Positions 1-10,814 are shown, counted from the first letter of the stretch. The stretch: 64,000 nucleotides of DNA from Jiangella sp. DSM 45060 (GCF_900105175.1 NZ_LT629771.1:4411501-4475500), one strand, 5' to 3'. Translations and numbers: made by a program. The notes: generated from the letters alone by a model not told the origin.

Positions 1-442
1 CGTTGCCTTCGGGGTCGTGGAGGACGGTCCAGGCGTTGCCGGACTGCTCGACCGTGCCGCTGACCGTCGCGCCGGCGGCGACGAGTTCGGCGACCTTGGC
101 GGCGATGGCGGCCTGGACGTCGGCCTCCGGCGGCCGGCCTCCGGAAGCGTCGGTGTAGCGCCAGGCGCGGACGTCGAGGTGGACGCGGTTCTTCGAGGTC
201 TTGGGCTCGGGGACCCGCTGGAAGAAGATGCGCGGCAGGACGCCGCCCGGGTCGATGATGGCGCTGGCGGAGTCCCACTGATCCTCCGGGACGTTCCAGG
301 CGGCGAGCGCTTCGTCCCAGGTCGCGAAGCCCTCGGGCGGCGGCTCGAGCTGGTAACCGAGCGCCAGCGCCCAGAACTCGGCCAACCGGCGCGGATCGGC
401 GGCGTCGAAGGTGAGGTTGAAGATCTCGGAGGCGATCGGCAT
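1..442 (-). CDS. VOC-superfamily (glyoxalase-like) protein, 3' end outside window
   Basis: The minus strand from an ATG at 442 stays open to the window edge and gives about 147 residues beginning MPIASEIFNLTFDAADP. The opening beta strand, the FWALALGYQ segment near residue 26, the FFQRVPEPKTSKNRVHLDV block in the middle and the LHDPEGN segment at the edge are the pattern of Glyoxalase_6-type VOC proteins, small beta-alpha-beta-beta-beta folds that bind a metal or a small ligand. A purine-rich AGGATGCGAAG precedes the start. The substrate cannot be predicted. The C-terminus lies beyond position 1. Confidence 0.8.
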   Translation of the reverse strand, partial: MPIASEIFNLTFDAADPRRLAEFWALALGYQLEPPPEGFATWDEALAAWNVPEDQWDSASAIIDPGGVLPRIFFQRVPEPKTSKNRVHLDVRAWRYTDASGGRPPEADVQAAIAAKVAELVAAGATVSGTVEQSGNAWTVLHDPEGN

Positions 443-578
443 CTTCGCATCCTGCCAGCCGCCACCGACAACCTCCGGACCGACGGCCTCCGGGTCAGAC
501 AGTGGCGGGCTGACGGCCCGAGGGCGGGCGAGAAGCGACGAGCAGGGCACGGTGACGGCGCGCGTCGGCGCAGGGGCA

Positions 579-853
579 GTGCGGACGAGCCCGGCGACCC
601 AGCGGGACGGCGACGGGCGGGCGGCCGGGCGGGCCGGCGGCCGGACGGGCCGGCGGCCCACTGCGGGGCCTCAGTGCGGACGAGCCCGGCGACCCAGCGG
701 GACGGCGACGGGGCGGGCGGCCGGGCGGGCCGGCGGCCCACTGCGGGGCCTCAGTGCGGGCGAGCCCGGGGTCCGGGCGGGACGGTGACGGGGCGGGCAG
801 AGCGGGCCGGCCGGCCGGGTGGCAGCGGCGACGGGGGCGGCGGGGGCGGGTCA
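579..853. repeat. Imperfect tandem repeat (about 80-100 bp units) running into the 3' end of the DegV gene
   Basis: The 408-bp gap at 443-850 has no convincing gene. It holds about three imperfect units starting at 579, 674 and 754 (95, 80 and about 100 bp). Each opens with GTGCGGRCGAGCCCGG and is rich in GGGCGGGC strings. The TCAGTGCGG junction at 671, 751 and 851 is the same word that contains the DegV stop codon at 851-853, so the units look like slipped copies of that gene end. CACTG...CAGTG inverted repeats lie at 659-676 and 739-756 and could act as weak hairpins after the leuS-degV transcript. Confidence 0.7.
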
Positions 854-1828
854 GTGCGGGCTGATCACGGCGGCCAGCAGGCCAGGCCCGACGTGGGCGC
901 CGATGACCGCGCCGACTTCGGTGACGACGACGGAGCCGAGGGTGGGGAGGCGGTCGGCGAGGCGGGCGGCGAGTTCATCGGCGCGGGCGGCGTTGTCGAG
1001 GTGGTGGACGGCGAGGTCGACGCGGCCATCGGCGGCCAGGGCACGCTCGACGGCGAGGTCTTCGAGGCGGGCGCGGGCCCGCGCCGACGTGCGCACCTTC
1101 TCGAGGAGGTCGACCCAGCCGTCGCGGAGGTGGAGCAGCGGCTTGATCGCCAACGCCGTACCCACCACGGCCGACGCGGCGCCCACCCGCCCACCGCGAC
1201 GCAGGTACTCGAGCGTGTCGACGTAGAAGAAGGCGGACGACCGAACGGCGCGGTCGAGGGCGAGCGCCGCCACCTCGTCCGCCATCAGCCCGCGCTCCGC
1301 CGCCGACGCCGCCACCAGGACCGCGAAGCCGAGCCCCATGCCGAGCGACCGCGAATCGACGACGTGGACCGGGATCGGCGCGTCTCGGGCGGCCAGCCGG
1401 GCCGCGTCGGCCGTGCCGGAGAGGCTGCCGGAGATGTGCACGGACACGACGGCGCCGAACCCCTCGGCGGCGGCCGACTCGTAGGTGTCGAGGAACACGC
1501 GCGGGCTCGGCCGCGACGTCGTCACGGGCACGTGCGCCCGCAGCGCGTCGGCCACCTCCCGCGGGCCGAACCGGGTCTGGACGCCGACGCCGCCCGCGCG
1601 GCCGCCTCGCTCACCCAGGCGGCCGGCCCCGAGCCCAGAACCGGGCTCAGAGCCAGGCCCGAACCCAGCTCCAGGCCCGAACCCAGCACCGGCCCCAGGC
1701 GTCCATTCGTCCACCGCGACCCCGTCGACGACCACCTGGAGCGGCACCACCCGGATGCCGTGCTCGTCGACGTCGGCGGCGGCGAGGTGTGCCGTCGAGT
1801 CGGTGACGACCGCGACCCGCCCGGTCAC
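851..1828 (-). CDS. DegV family fatty-acid-binding protein with Gly/Pro-rich insertion
   Basis: 325 residues from a GTG at 1828, chosen because VAVVTDSTAHL, the first beta strand of DegV proteins, follows directly. DegV proteins bind a fatty acid; in Firmicutes the related FakB proteins present it to the kinase FakA. Visible signatures are VTDST (8-12), TTSRPSP (103-109, the usual TSQPSP loop), HISGSLSGT and VDSRSLGMG. Residues about 44-82 form a low-complexity Gly/Pro/Ala insertion built from repeated GAGFGPG-like units, which ordinary DegV proteins (about 280 residues) lack. The gene starts 5 nt after the leuS stop and has no strong ribosome-binding site, so it is probably cotranscribed with leuS. 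Confidence 0.88.
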   Translation of the reverse strand: MTGRVAVVTDSTAHLAAADVDEHGIRVVPLQVVVDGVAVDEWTPGAGAGFGPGAGFGPGSEPGSGLGAGRLGERGGRAGGVGVQTRFGPREVADALRAHVPVTTSRPSPRVFLDTYESAAAEGFGAVVSVHISGSLSGTADAARLAARDAPIPVHVVDSRSLGMGLGFAVLVAASAAERGLMADEVAALALDRAVRSSAFFYVDTLEYLRRGGRVGAASAVVGTALAIKPLLHLRDGWVDLLEKVRTSARARARLEDLAVERALAADGRVDLAVHHLDNAARADELAARLADRLPTLGSVVVTEVGAVIGAHVGPGLLAAVISPH

Positions 1829-1833
1829 GGACG

Positions 1834-4686
<2,853 letters not shown>

Positions 4687-4745
4687 CGGAATTCGTCCCT
4701 CATCTGTGGTCGGGGGCCCGGAACTAACTGGCACCTAAAAGAAGG

Positions 4746-4767
4746 GACCCCTCACGCAGGAGGGGTC
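4746..4767 (-). terminator. Terminator-type hairpin in the leuS leader (attenuator)
   Basis: Read on the minus strand, GACCCCTC and GAGGGGTC form a perfect 8-bp stem around a 6-nt loop. It is followed directly by CCTTCTTTT (plus-strand 4737-4745), the layout of an intrinsic terminator. It lies 60 nt upstream of the leuS start and downstream of the leucine-rich leader ORF, so it is a conditional terminator for leuS rather than the end of another gene. Confidence 0.75.
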
Positions 4768-4768
4768 A

Positions 4769-4819
4769 GCCGCGCCGACGTGACGCCGCTGGAGGGCGTC
4801 CGTTTCAAGTCAGCGCGGC
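4769..4819 (-). promoter_or_regulatory. leuS leader RNA: long stem with inner hairpin
   Basis: On the minus-strand RNA, GCCGCGCTGAC (4819-4809) can pair with GTCGGCGCGGC (4779-4769) over 11 bp with one G-U pair. The enclosed segment holds a second hairpin, GACGCC with GGCGTC (4800-4795 with 4787-4782). The 5' arm overlaps the last codons and stop of the leader ORF, so ribosome position can decide whether it pairs. The loop word CCCTC (4796-4792) could also pair with the GAGGG arm of the downstream terminator as a short antiterminator. The pairings are read from sequence; the switching order is inference. No T-box consensus was seen. Confidence 0.6.
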
Positions 4820-4845
4820 CCGATAAGGAGCAGCAGGCCTCGCAC
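4810..4845 (-). CDS. leuS leader peptide (11 aa, four consecutive Leu codons)
   Basis: A 12-codon ORF from GTG at 4845 to TGA at 4810 encodes MRGLLLLIGPR. The four leucine codons in a row are CTG CTG CTC CTT (4836-4825). It sits between a TATTCT -10-like box and an RNA stem plus terminator hairpin upstream of leuS, the classic layout of amino-acid attenuation. The start lies 6 nt after the -10 box, so the mRNA may begin on the GTG itself. Ribosome stalling at scarce leucyl-tRNA would change RNA folding and raise leuS transcription. The role follows from the known logic of leader-peptide attenuators; it is not demonstrated here. Confidence 0.72.
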   Translation of the reverse strand: MRGLLLLIGPR

Positions 4846-4851
4846 GTTGCC

Positions 4852-4857
4852 AGAATA
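4852..4857 (-). promoter_or_regulatory. -10 box for the leuS leader transcript
   Basis: Minus-strand TATTCT, followed by six bases (GGCAAC) and then the leader GTG. The spacing predicts a transcript starting at or next to the leader start codon. No good -35 match was found upstream. Confidence 0.5.
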
Positions 4858-4881
4858 GCGCACCGGCCGGGCAGGCGGCCC

Positions 4882-4887
4882 TAGGGT
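4882..4887 (+). promoter_or_regulatory. -10 box for the terC-like gene (leaderless)
   Basis: TAGGGT followed by seven bases and the ATG at 4895 fits the actinobacterial leaderless pattern. No Shine-Dalgarno sequence lies upstream of this ATG. Confidence 0.5.
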
Positions 4888-4894
4888 TGCGGTC

Positions 4895-6109
4895 ATGGAC
4901 GTCCCCGGCTGGGTGTGGACGCTGACGGTGGCCGGCATCGCCGGGCTGCTGGCCTTCGACTACGTCGTCCATGTCCGCAAGGCGCACGTCCCGACGCTGC
5001 GCGAGGCGGCCGTGTGGTCGGCGCTGTACGTCGGCATCGCCATCGCGTTCGGCCTGGGCGTCCTCGTGTTCGGTGGCGCGGCGATGGGCACCGAGTACTT
5101 CGCCGGCTACCTCACCGAGAAGGCGCTGTCGGTCGACAATCTGTTCGTCTTCCTCGTCATCCTGCACAGCTTCCGGGTGCCGCGGGAGTACCAGCAGAAG
5201 GCGCTGCTGTTCGGCATCACGTTCTCGCTGATCGCCCGCACCGCGCTGATCTTCGTCGGATCGGCGCTGATCAACACGTTCGCGTGGGTGTTCTACGTGT
5301 TCGGGCTGGTGCTGCTGGTGACGGCGGGCAACATGCTCAAGCCGCGTGGCGGCGAACCGGACGAGGGCGAGAACGTCGCCGTCCGCCTCGCCCGGCGGCT
5401 GTTCCACACGACCGACGACTACGAGGACGGCCGGCTGTTCACCGTCCGCGACGGCCGCCGCGCGATGACCCCGCTGGTGCTGGTGATGGTGGCGCTGGCC
5501 GGCACGGACGTGCTGTTCGCGCTGGACTCCATCCCGGCGATCTTCGGGCTGACGCAGAACGTGTACCTGGTGTTCACGGCCGTCGCGTTCTCGCTGCTCG
5601 GGCTGCGCCAGCTGTACTTCCTCATCGACGGGCTGCTGGACCGGCTGATCTATCTGGCCTTCGGGCTGGCGGTGATCCTGGGGTTCATCGGCGTGCGGCT
5701 GATCCTGCACGCGCTGCACGAGAACAACCTGCCGTTCGTCAACAACGGCGAGCCGGTCGAGGTGGTCGAGCTCAGCACCGGTCTGTCGCTCGGCGTCATC
5801 GTCGTGGTGCTGGTGGTGACGATCGTCGCGTCGCTGGTCAGCCGGACGGGGCGGGCACAGACGGCCATCGCCAACGCCCGCCGGCACGCGACCGCCTACC
5901 TCGACTCCGAGTACACCGCCGACCCGGCCGAGCGGGAGCGGATCTTCCAGTGCCTCGTCGACGAGAAGCAACAGATCATCGCGCTCGGCCCGAGGTACCG
6001 GCAGATGGCCCGCGACGCCGACGGCCTGCTGGAGTTGGCCGACCGGGCCAAGGCCAGCCACGACGCGGCGGTGTCGCGCGGCGAGGCGCCGACCGGCCCG
6101 CACCACTGA
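4895..6109 (+). CDS. TerC family integral membrane protein
   Basis: 404 residues with repeated hydrophobic segments covering about residues 5-310. The TerC hallmarks are EKALSVDNLFVFLVI near residues 75-90 and ALAGTDVLFALDSIPAIFG near 205; acidic residues in these motifs are conserved in the TerC/Alx family, which exports manganese and is tied to metal handling at secretion sites. A charged tail of about 90 residues after the last membrane segment (region starting RTGRAQTAIANARRHATAY) is longer than in minimal members. No yybP-ykoY manganese riboswitch is possible, since only about 50 bp separate the ATG from the divergent leuS leader. It converges on the VKOR gene with a 9-bp gap. Confidence 0.9.
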   Translation: MDVPGWVWTLTVAGIAGLLAFDYVVHVRKAHVPTLREAAVWSALYVGIAIAFGLGVLVFGGAAMGTEYFAGYLTEKALSVDNLFVFLVILHSFRVPREYQQKALLFGITFSLIARTALIFVGSALINTFAWVFYVFGLVLLVTAGNMLKPRGGEPDEGENVAVRLARRLFHTTDDYEDGRLFTVRDGRRAMTPLVLVMVALAGTDVLFALDSIPAIFGLTQNVYLVFTAVAFSLLGLRQLYFLIDGLLDRLIYLAFGLAVILGFIGVRLILHALHENNLPFVNNGEPVEVVELSTGLSLGVIVVVLVVTIVASLVSRTGRAQTAIANARRHATAYLDSEYTADPAERERIFQCLVDEKQQIIALGPRYRQMARDADGLLELADRAKASHDAAVSRGEAPTGPHH

Positions 6110-6118
6110 CGGCGGGGG

Positions 6119-6754
6119 TCAGAACACGAGGTACCAGCGGTCCCAGAACTCGATGGTGATGAGCATCGCGATGATCAGGAACCACACCGTGACGATGAGC
6201 CCGCGGCTCTCGACGACGGTCCTGCGCAGCCATGCGGGCGCCTTGAGGTGCCCCTCGGAGAGGTTGTAGCCGGTGGTGTAGACGAAGATCGGGATGGTGA
6301 CGACCCAGACGACCATGCAGTACGGGCACAGCGCCCCGATGTAGTACGTGGTCTGCGTGAACAGCCAGGTGACGAACACCGCGCCGCCCAGCGCGCCGGT
6401 GTTGAGGCCGAGCCAGAACCAGCGCGGCAGCTTGGCGCCCGTCAGCGCCACCACACCGGCGGTGATGACGACCGGGAACGCCGCGACACCGATGATCGGA
6501 TTGGAGAAGCCGAACAGCGACCCCTGCCAGCTCTCCATGACGGTGCCGCAGGTGACGATCGGGTTGAAGCTGCAGGAGGGCGTGTAGGCGGGGTCCTCGA
6601 GCAGGCGTATGCGCTCGATGACCAGCATCGCCGACGCGAACAGGCCGATCGCGCCGCCGACGGCCAGCAGCCAGCCGAGGACCTTGATCGAGGCACGCGT
6701 CTCGGGGAGCTCGAACTCGGCGTCCTCGAGGTGTTCCTTCTCCTGCACGGCCAT
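6119..6754 (-). CDS. Vitamin K epoxide reductase (VKOR) family protein
   Basis: 211 residues with about five membrane helices. The redox motif CPYC is at 143-146 (ALCPYCMVVW), and the loop cysteines C61 and C69 lie in PSCSFNPIVTCG, the full set expected of a bacterial VKOR. These enzymes reoxidise a DsbA-like partner using quinones and drive disulfide formation in exported proteins, which fits the many Cys-containing secreted enzymes encoded nearby. A short acidic N-terminus (EKEHLEDAEFELPE) precedes helix 1. No DsbA-type gene is adjacent. Confidence 0.93.
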   Translation of the reverse strand: MAVQEKEHLEDAEFELPETRASIKVLGWLLAVGGAIGLFASAMLVIERIRLLEDPAYTPSCSFNPIVTCGTVMESWQGSLFGFSNPIIGVAAFPVVITAGVVALTGAKLPRWFWLGLNTGALGGAVFVTWLFTQTTYYIGALCPYCMVVWVVTIPIFVYTTGYNLSEGHLKAPAWLRRTVVESRGLIVTVWFLIIAMLITIEFWDRWYLVF

Positions 6755-6863
6755 GACTCACCCGGGGTTGTTCGTAGGGATCCGACGGCTCCTCAACGTA
6801 CGCTACCCGCGTTTGGTGCCGCAGGGGCCGATGGTCCTTTGACCATATGCGAGGATTGCAGCA

Positions 6864-7589
6864 ATGCACTGGTCAGGGCGACGTTCCACCGGCGGGCCGC
6901 TGGCGGCTGCCGTCGTCGCGGTGGCGGCGCTCGTCGTCGTGCTGGCGCTGGCCGTCGGGCCGGCCGAGGTGCGCGAGCCGGGCTGGCTGAGCGGCACCGC
7001 CGATCCCGCGCGGGTCGAGCCGGTCGAGCCGCCGCCCACGTTCGACCTCGGGCAGACGGGGCAGCCGATTCCCGACGGCGGGACCGGCGGGTTCTCCGTG
7101 CCGTGGCCGGTCGTGCTGACGATCGCGGCGCTCGCCGCGGCGTACCTCGCCTATTACCTGCTGCGACGGCTGTTGCCGGAGCTGCGGGGACGGGTGGCGC
7201 GCCGGCGGACGGTGCTCGGCGGGCACGTCGAGGCGCTGGACGACCCCGGCGCCGCCGACGACCTGCGCGACGGCGCCCGTTCGGCCGCGACCGCGCTGGC
7301 CGGACCGGCGCCGGACGCCGCGGCGGCGGTGGTGGCGGCGTGGCTGGCGCTGGAGTCGGCCGCGGCCGGCACTGGGGCGGCCCGCGACCCGGCCCAGACG
7401 CCGACGGAGTTCACGGCCGCGCTGCTGCGCCGTCACCACGCCGACGAGGGTGCGGTGGCGACGCTGCTCGGGCTGTACCACCGGGCCCGGTTCGCGGCCC
7501 GGCCGGACCTCGGGCCGGACGACGTCGACGCGGCGCGGCGGGCGCTCGGCCTGGTGGTCGAGACGATCGGAACGGCGGCGGCCCGATGA
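6864..7589 (+). CDS. DUF4129 domain membrane protein
   Basis: 241 residues. A membrane segment at about 12-32, a Pro-rich outer loop and a second helix at about 80-98 are followed by an Arg-rich stretch and a cytoplasmic DUF4129 domain at about 170-235 (TPTEFTAALLRR, LLGLYHRARFA). DUF4129 proteins commonly sit with MoxR ATPases and DUF58 proteins, as here. First gene of an operon in which every junction overlaps by 4 nt. Function unknown; probably part of a membrane complex assembled with the MoxR ATPase. Confidence 0.85.
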   Translation: MHWSGRRSTGGPLAAAVVAVAALVVVLALAVGPAEVREPGWLSGTADPARVEPVEPPPTFDLGQTGQPIPDGGTGGFSVPWPVVLTIAALAAAYLAYYLLRRLLPELRGRVARRRTVLGGHVEALDDPGAADDLRDGARSAATALAGPAPDAAAAVVAAWLALESAAAGTGAARDPAQTPTEFTAALLRRHHADEGAVATLLGLYHRARFAARPDLGPDDVDAARRALGLVVETIGTAAAR

Positions 7590-8050
7590 GCCGCCGGGTG
7601 CTCGTCCGGGCCGTCCTGCTGGGCGCGGCCGCCGGGGCCGTGACCTGGCTGTTCGGCGTCCAGGGCGGGCGGCCGATCCTGATCGGCGCCTGTGTGACGG
7701 CCGGGACGCTGGCCGTGCTGGGCATCGAGCCCGGCTGGTACGGACGCTGGCCGGCCCGGCCGAAGCCGGCGTCCGGCGGCGGGTCCGGGCAGGTGTGGCG
7801 GCTGGCCAACCGGCTACGCCGCTACGAGAACGACTACGACCCCGCGTTGCACCAGCGGCTGCGCTCGCTCGCCGCCGCCAGGCTGCGACGGCTGGGGCTG
7901 GAGTGGGACGATCCGCGGGCGGCCGAGGCGCTCGGCCACGACGTGCATGCGACGCTGTCCGCCGCGGCGATGCGGCCCAGCCTGCGCGACGTCGACGCGG
8001 TGCTGAGCGCGATCGAACGACTCGACAAGCCAGAAGGAGCCGGTCCATGA
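7586..8050 (+). CDS. Hypothetical protein of the MoxR/DUF58 operon
   Basis: 154 residues from the ATG that overlaps the previous stop (ATGA). Two hydrophobic segments at about 8-25 and 30-48 suggest a membrane hairpin. The remaining 100 residues are charged and helical (RLRRYENDYDPALHQRLRSLAAARLRRLG). No named domain recognised. Position between the DUF4129 and MoxR genes with 4-nt overlaps argues for a structural or regulatory partner. Confidence 0.8.
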   Translation: MSRRVLVRAVLLGAAAGAVTWLFGVQGGRPILIGACVTAGTLAVLGIEPGWYGRWPARPKPASGGGSGQVWRLANRLRRYENDYDPALHQRLRSLAAARLRRLGLEWDDPRAAEALGHDVHATLSAAAMRPSLRDVDAVLSAIERLDKPEGAGP

Positions 8051-9024
8051 CGACCTCCAGCAGCACGGCCCTCCCGGTCGCCGAGGTGGCCCGCGTCGGG
8101 TCGGAGGTCCTCGACGGCGTCGGGACGGCGGTCGTCGGGATGCGGCGGACGCTGCGGCTGGCGCTGGCCGCGATCCTGGCCGGCGGGCACGTCCTGTTCG
8201 AGGACGTCCCGGGACTGGGCAAGACACTGGCCGCGCGCAGCCTGGCCGCGGCGCTGGGGCTGGAGTTCCGCCGGCTCCAGTGCACGCCCGACCTGCTCCC
8301 GGGCGACGTCACGGGGTCGTTCGTGTGGGATCCCGGGACGCGCGAGTTCGGGTTCCGGCCGGGACCGGTGTTCGCGGGCCTGCTGCTGGCCGACGAGATC
8401 AACCGGACGCCGCCGAAGACGCAGTCGGCGCTGCTGGAGGCGATGGCGGAGCGGCAGGTGACGGTGGAGGGCCGCACGTTCGCGCTGCCGCGGCCGTTCC
8501 ACGTCCTGGCCACGTCGAACCCGGTCGAGTACGAGGGCACCTACCCGCTGCCGGAGGCGCAGCTGGACCGCTTCATGCTGCGACTGTCGGCGGGCTACCT
8601 GGAGCCGCCGGACGAGGCGCAGGTGCTGGCCAGGCGCATCGCCCGGCGTCAGGAGGCGGCCGAGGTCGAGCCGGTCGTCGACGCCGAGACGGTGCGCGGG
8701 CTGCAGGCCGGCGTCGAGAGCGTCGACGCGGACCCGTCGATCGTCGCGTACTGCGTCGACCTCGCCGCCGCCACGCGGCGGCACCGGGCGGTCGAGGTGG
8801 GCGCGTCGCCGCGCGGGTCGCTGGCGCTGCTGCTCGCCTCACGGGCGCTCGCGGTGCTCGACGGCCGCGACTACGTGCTGCCGGAGGACGTGAAGGAGGT
8901 CGCGGTGTCCGCGCTGGCGCACCGGCTGACACTGACGCCGGAGGCGTGGACCACCCGCCTGCGCACCGCCGACATCGTCACCGAGGTGCTCGGACAGGTC
9001 CCGGGCCCGGCCTCGGGCCGATGA
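8047..9024 (+). CDS. MoxR family AAA+ ATPase
   Basis: 325 residues. Walker A is VPGLGKT at 54-60, Walker B is LLADE at 113-117 followed by INRTPPKTQSALLEAM, and the ATSNPVEYEGTYPLPEAQLDRF segment carries sensor 1 and the arginine-finger region of MoxR proteins. MoxR ATPases act as chaperones that mature or insert partners, usually through DUF58 or VWA proteins. Start ATG overlaps the upstream stop, stop overlaps the DUF58 start. It is not linked to the CoxSLM-like genes about 16 kb away, so it need not be a CoxD-type factor. Confidence 0.95.
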   Translation: MTTSSSTALPVAEVARVGSEVLDGVGTAVVGMRRTLRLALAAILAGGHVLFEDVPGLGKTLAARSLAAALGLEFRRLQCTPDLLPGDVTGSFVWDPGTREFGFRPGPVFAGLLLADEINRTPPKTQSALLEAMAERQVTVEGRTFALPRPFHVLATSNPVEYEGTYPLPEAQLDRFMLRLSAGYLEPPDEAQVLARRIARRQEAAEVEPVVDAETVRGLQAGVESVDADPSIVAYCVDLAAATRRHRAVEVGASPRGSLALLLASRALAVLDGRDYVLPEDVKEVAVSALAHRLTLTPEAWTTRLRTADIVTEVLGQVPGPASGR

Positions 9025-10352
9025 GCCGCGACCTCGTCTGGCGGGCCACGCCGGCGCTGGCCCGGTCGCTGCTGCTGCCGGCGCTGCTGGCCGCGACGGG
9101 GCTGGCGCTGGGCCGCGCGGACTTCGTCCTGCTCGGCGTCCCGCTGGTCGTGGGCACCACGCTGGCGCTGGGGACGGCGGCCGAACGGCGTGCGCGGCGG
9201 CCGCCGCCCGAGGTGCGCGCCATCGGGCCGCGGATCCTCGACGCCGGCCGGTCCGTCCCGGTCGCGGTCCGGCTCGGGCCGTCCGACGCGCAGCTGGTCG
9301 CGACGGTGCTGCCGCCGGCCGAGGCGGGCGGCGACGCCGACGCCGTCGCGGTGGCCGCGCCCGCGGACGGCGAGCGGCAGCTGGTGGTCGAGGTGACGGC
9401 GCCGCGCTGGGGTGCGCAGCAGCTGGCCCGTCCGGACCACCTCGCGGCCGCCGCCGACGGCCTGCTGGTCGCCGGGCCGGTCGCCGGCACGCCGTACACC
9501 GCGCAGGTGCTGCCCGCCGTCGCGCCCGCCCTGCCGCCCGGGCCGCTGCCGCCGCGTCCGGCCGGCATGGTCGGCGCGCACCGCACCCGCCGTCCCGGCG
9601 AGGGCACCGAACTGCACGACGTGTCGCCGTTCCAGCCCGGTGACCGGCTGCGGCGCATCGACTGGCGGGTGACGGCGCGCCAGGCCGGCCCGCGCGAGAC
9701 GCTCTATACGCGGCACACGCTGGTCGACGCCGACGCGGACGTCGTCTGCTGCCTGGACAACCGCTACGACCTCCCCGCCGACGTCGCCGCCTGGCTGGAC
9801 CTCGGCGAGCACGCCGAACGGCCCGGCCGCACCAGCATCGACGTCGCCGTCGACACCGTCGCGTCGGTCGCGGCCGCCTACATCGAGCACGGCGACCGCG
9901 TCGGCATCCTCGACCTCGCGCGCCCGCTCGACCCCGTCCACCTGGGCAGTGGCCGCCGGCACCTGCTCCGGCTGCGCACGCACCTCGCCCGGCACACGCG
10001 GCGGCCCGGATCGGGCGACGCGCTCCCCGCGCCCCGGCACGCCCCGCGGCTGCCGCCGGGCGCGATCGTCGTCGTCACCTCGGTCTTCCTGGACGACGCG
10101 CCAGGCACGCTCGCGGTGACGTGGCGGCGGCGCGGGCATCCGGTGGTCGCGGTCGACGTGCTGCCGGCGCCGCTGGTCCTCGACGCCGCCGACGCCGCGA
10201 CGACGCTGGCGGCCCGGCTGGTGCTGGCCGAGCGGCAGGAACGGATCCGGGCGCTGGAGGCGGCCGGCGTGCCCGTCAGCGCGGCCGACCCGGCGGCGCT
10301 GGGTCTCGGCCTGGCCCGGCTGCGGCTGCTCGCCCGCGGGGTGCGACGGTGA
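9021..10352 (+). CDS. DUF58 domain-containing protein
   Basis: 443 residues. Two N-terminal membrane segments (about 12-52) anchor a large domain. The DUF58 signature GTELHDVSPFQPGDRLRRID lies near 195-215, within a longer conserved stretch ending WRVTARQ. The following region resembles a von Willebrand-type fold (CCLDNRYD, IDVAVDTVASVAAAYIEHGDRVGILD). DUF58 proteins are the standard partners of MoxR ATPases. Function in the complex is unknown. Confidence 0.9.
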   Translation: MSRDLVWRATPALARSLLLPALLAATGLALGRADFVLLGVPLVVGTTLALGTAAERRARRPPPEVRAIGPRILDAGRSVPVAVRLGPSDAQLVATVLPPAEAGGDADAVAVAAPADGERQLVVEVTAPRWGAQQLARPDHLAAAADGLLVAGPVAGTPYTAQVLPAVAPALPPGPLPPRPAGMVGAHRTRRPGEGTELHDVSPFQPGDRLRRIDWRVTARQAGPRETLYTRHTLVDADADVVCCLDNRYDLPADVAAWLDLGEHAERPGRTSIDVAVDTVASVAAAYIEHGDRVGILDLARPLDPVHLGSGRRHLLRLRTHLARHTRRPGSGDALPAPRHAPRLPPGAIVVVTSVFLDDAPGTLAVTWRRRGHPVVAVDVLPAPLVLDAADAATTLAARLVLAERQERIRALEAAGVPVSAADPAALGLGLARLRLLARGVRR

Positions 10353-10795
10353 CGGCGGCGGCCGCGCCCGGCGCGCCCGGCGCGCCCGGCGCGCTGGGAC
10401 CGGCGCTGCCGGGCTGGGCGCTGCGCCCGGCGCTGGCGGCGTCCGTCGTGGTGACGGTGCTCGCGGTGGCCGGCTGGACGCCGGTGTCGCCGGTCGTGCT
10501 GGCGGTGGCGCTGCTGGCCGGCGGCTCGGCGACGGCGCTGCCGGCCTCGCACGCGACGACGGCGTTCCTGGCGGTGTGCGCGCTGTGCGGGCTGGCTGCC
10601 GACGGCGCGATCACGGGCTGGCTGAGTCTCGCGGTGCTCGGCGCGCACGCCACCCACGTGACGGCGTCGCTGGCCGCCGTCGTGCCGCCGCGGTCGACGG
10701 TGGAGTGGGCGGCGCTGCTGCCCTCGCTGCGCCGCTTCGCGGTAGCGCAGGCCGCCGGCCAGCTGTTGGTGCTGCTGGCGTGGGCGCTCTCCTGA
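10349..10795 (+). CDS. Small membrane protein, last gene of the MoxR operon
   Basis: 148 residues from a GTG overlapping the DUF58 stop (GTGA). After a short Pro/Gly/Ala repeat (APGAPGAPGALGPALPG) there are about four hydrophobic helices with few charges. No family recognised. Operon position suggests it belongs with the DUF58/DUF4129 membrane complex. It converges on the aminotransferase gene, 19 bp away. Confidence 0.75.
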   Translation: MTAAAAPGAPGAPGALGPALPGWALRPALAASVVVTVLAVAGWTPVSPVVLAVALLAGGSATALPASHATTAFLAVCALCGLAADGAITGWLSLAVLGAHATHVTASLAAVVPPRSTVEWAALLPSLRRFAVAQAAGQLLVLLAWALS

Positions 10796-10814
10796 CTGAC
10801 GCGGCCGGCCGCGG

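Noticed and set aside
4690..4860. T-box riboswitch upstream of leuS
   Set aside because: No GGTGGTACCGCG-type T-box sequence or specifier loop is present; the leader ORF explains the layout better.
8047..9024. MoxR ATPase as the CoxD partner of the CoxSLM-like enzyme
   Set aside because: It lies about 16 kb away in a separate DUF58/DUF4129 operon without VWA CoxE-type genes.
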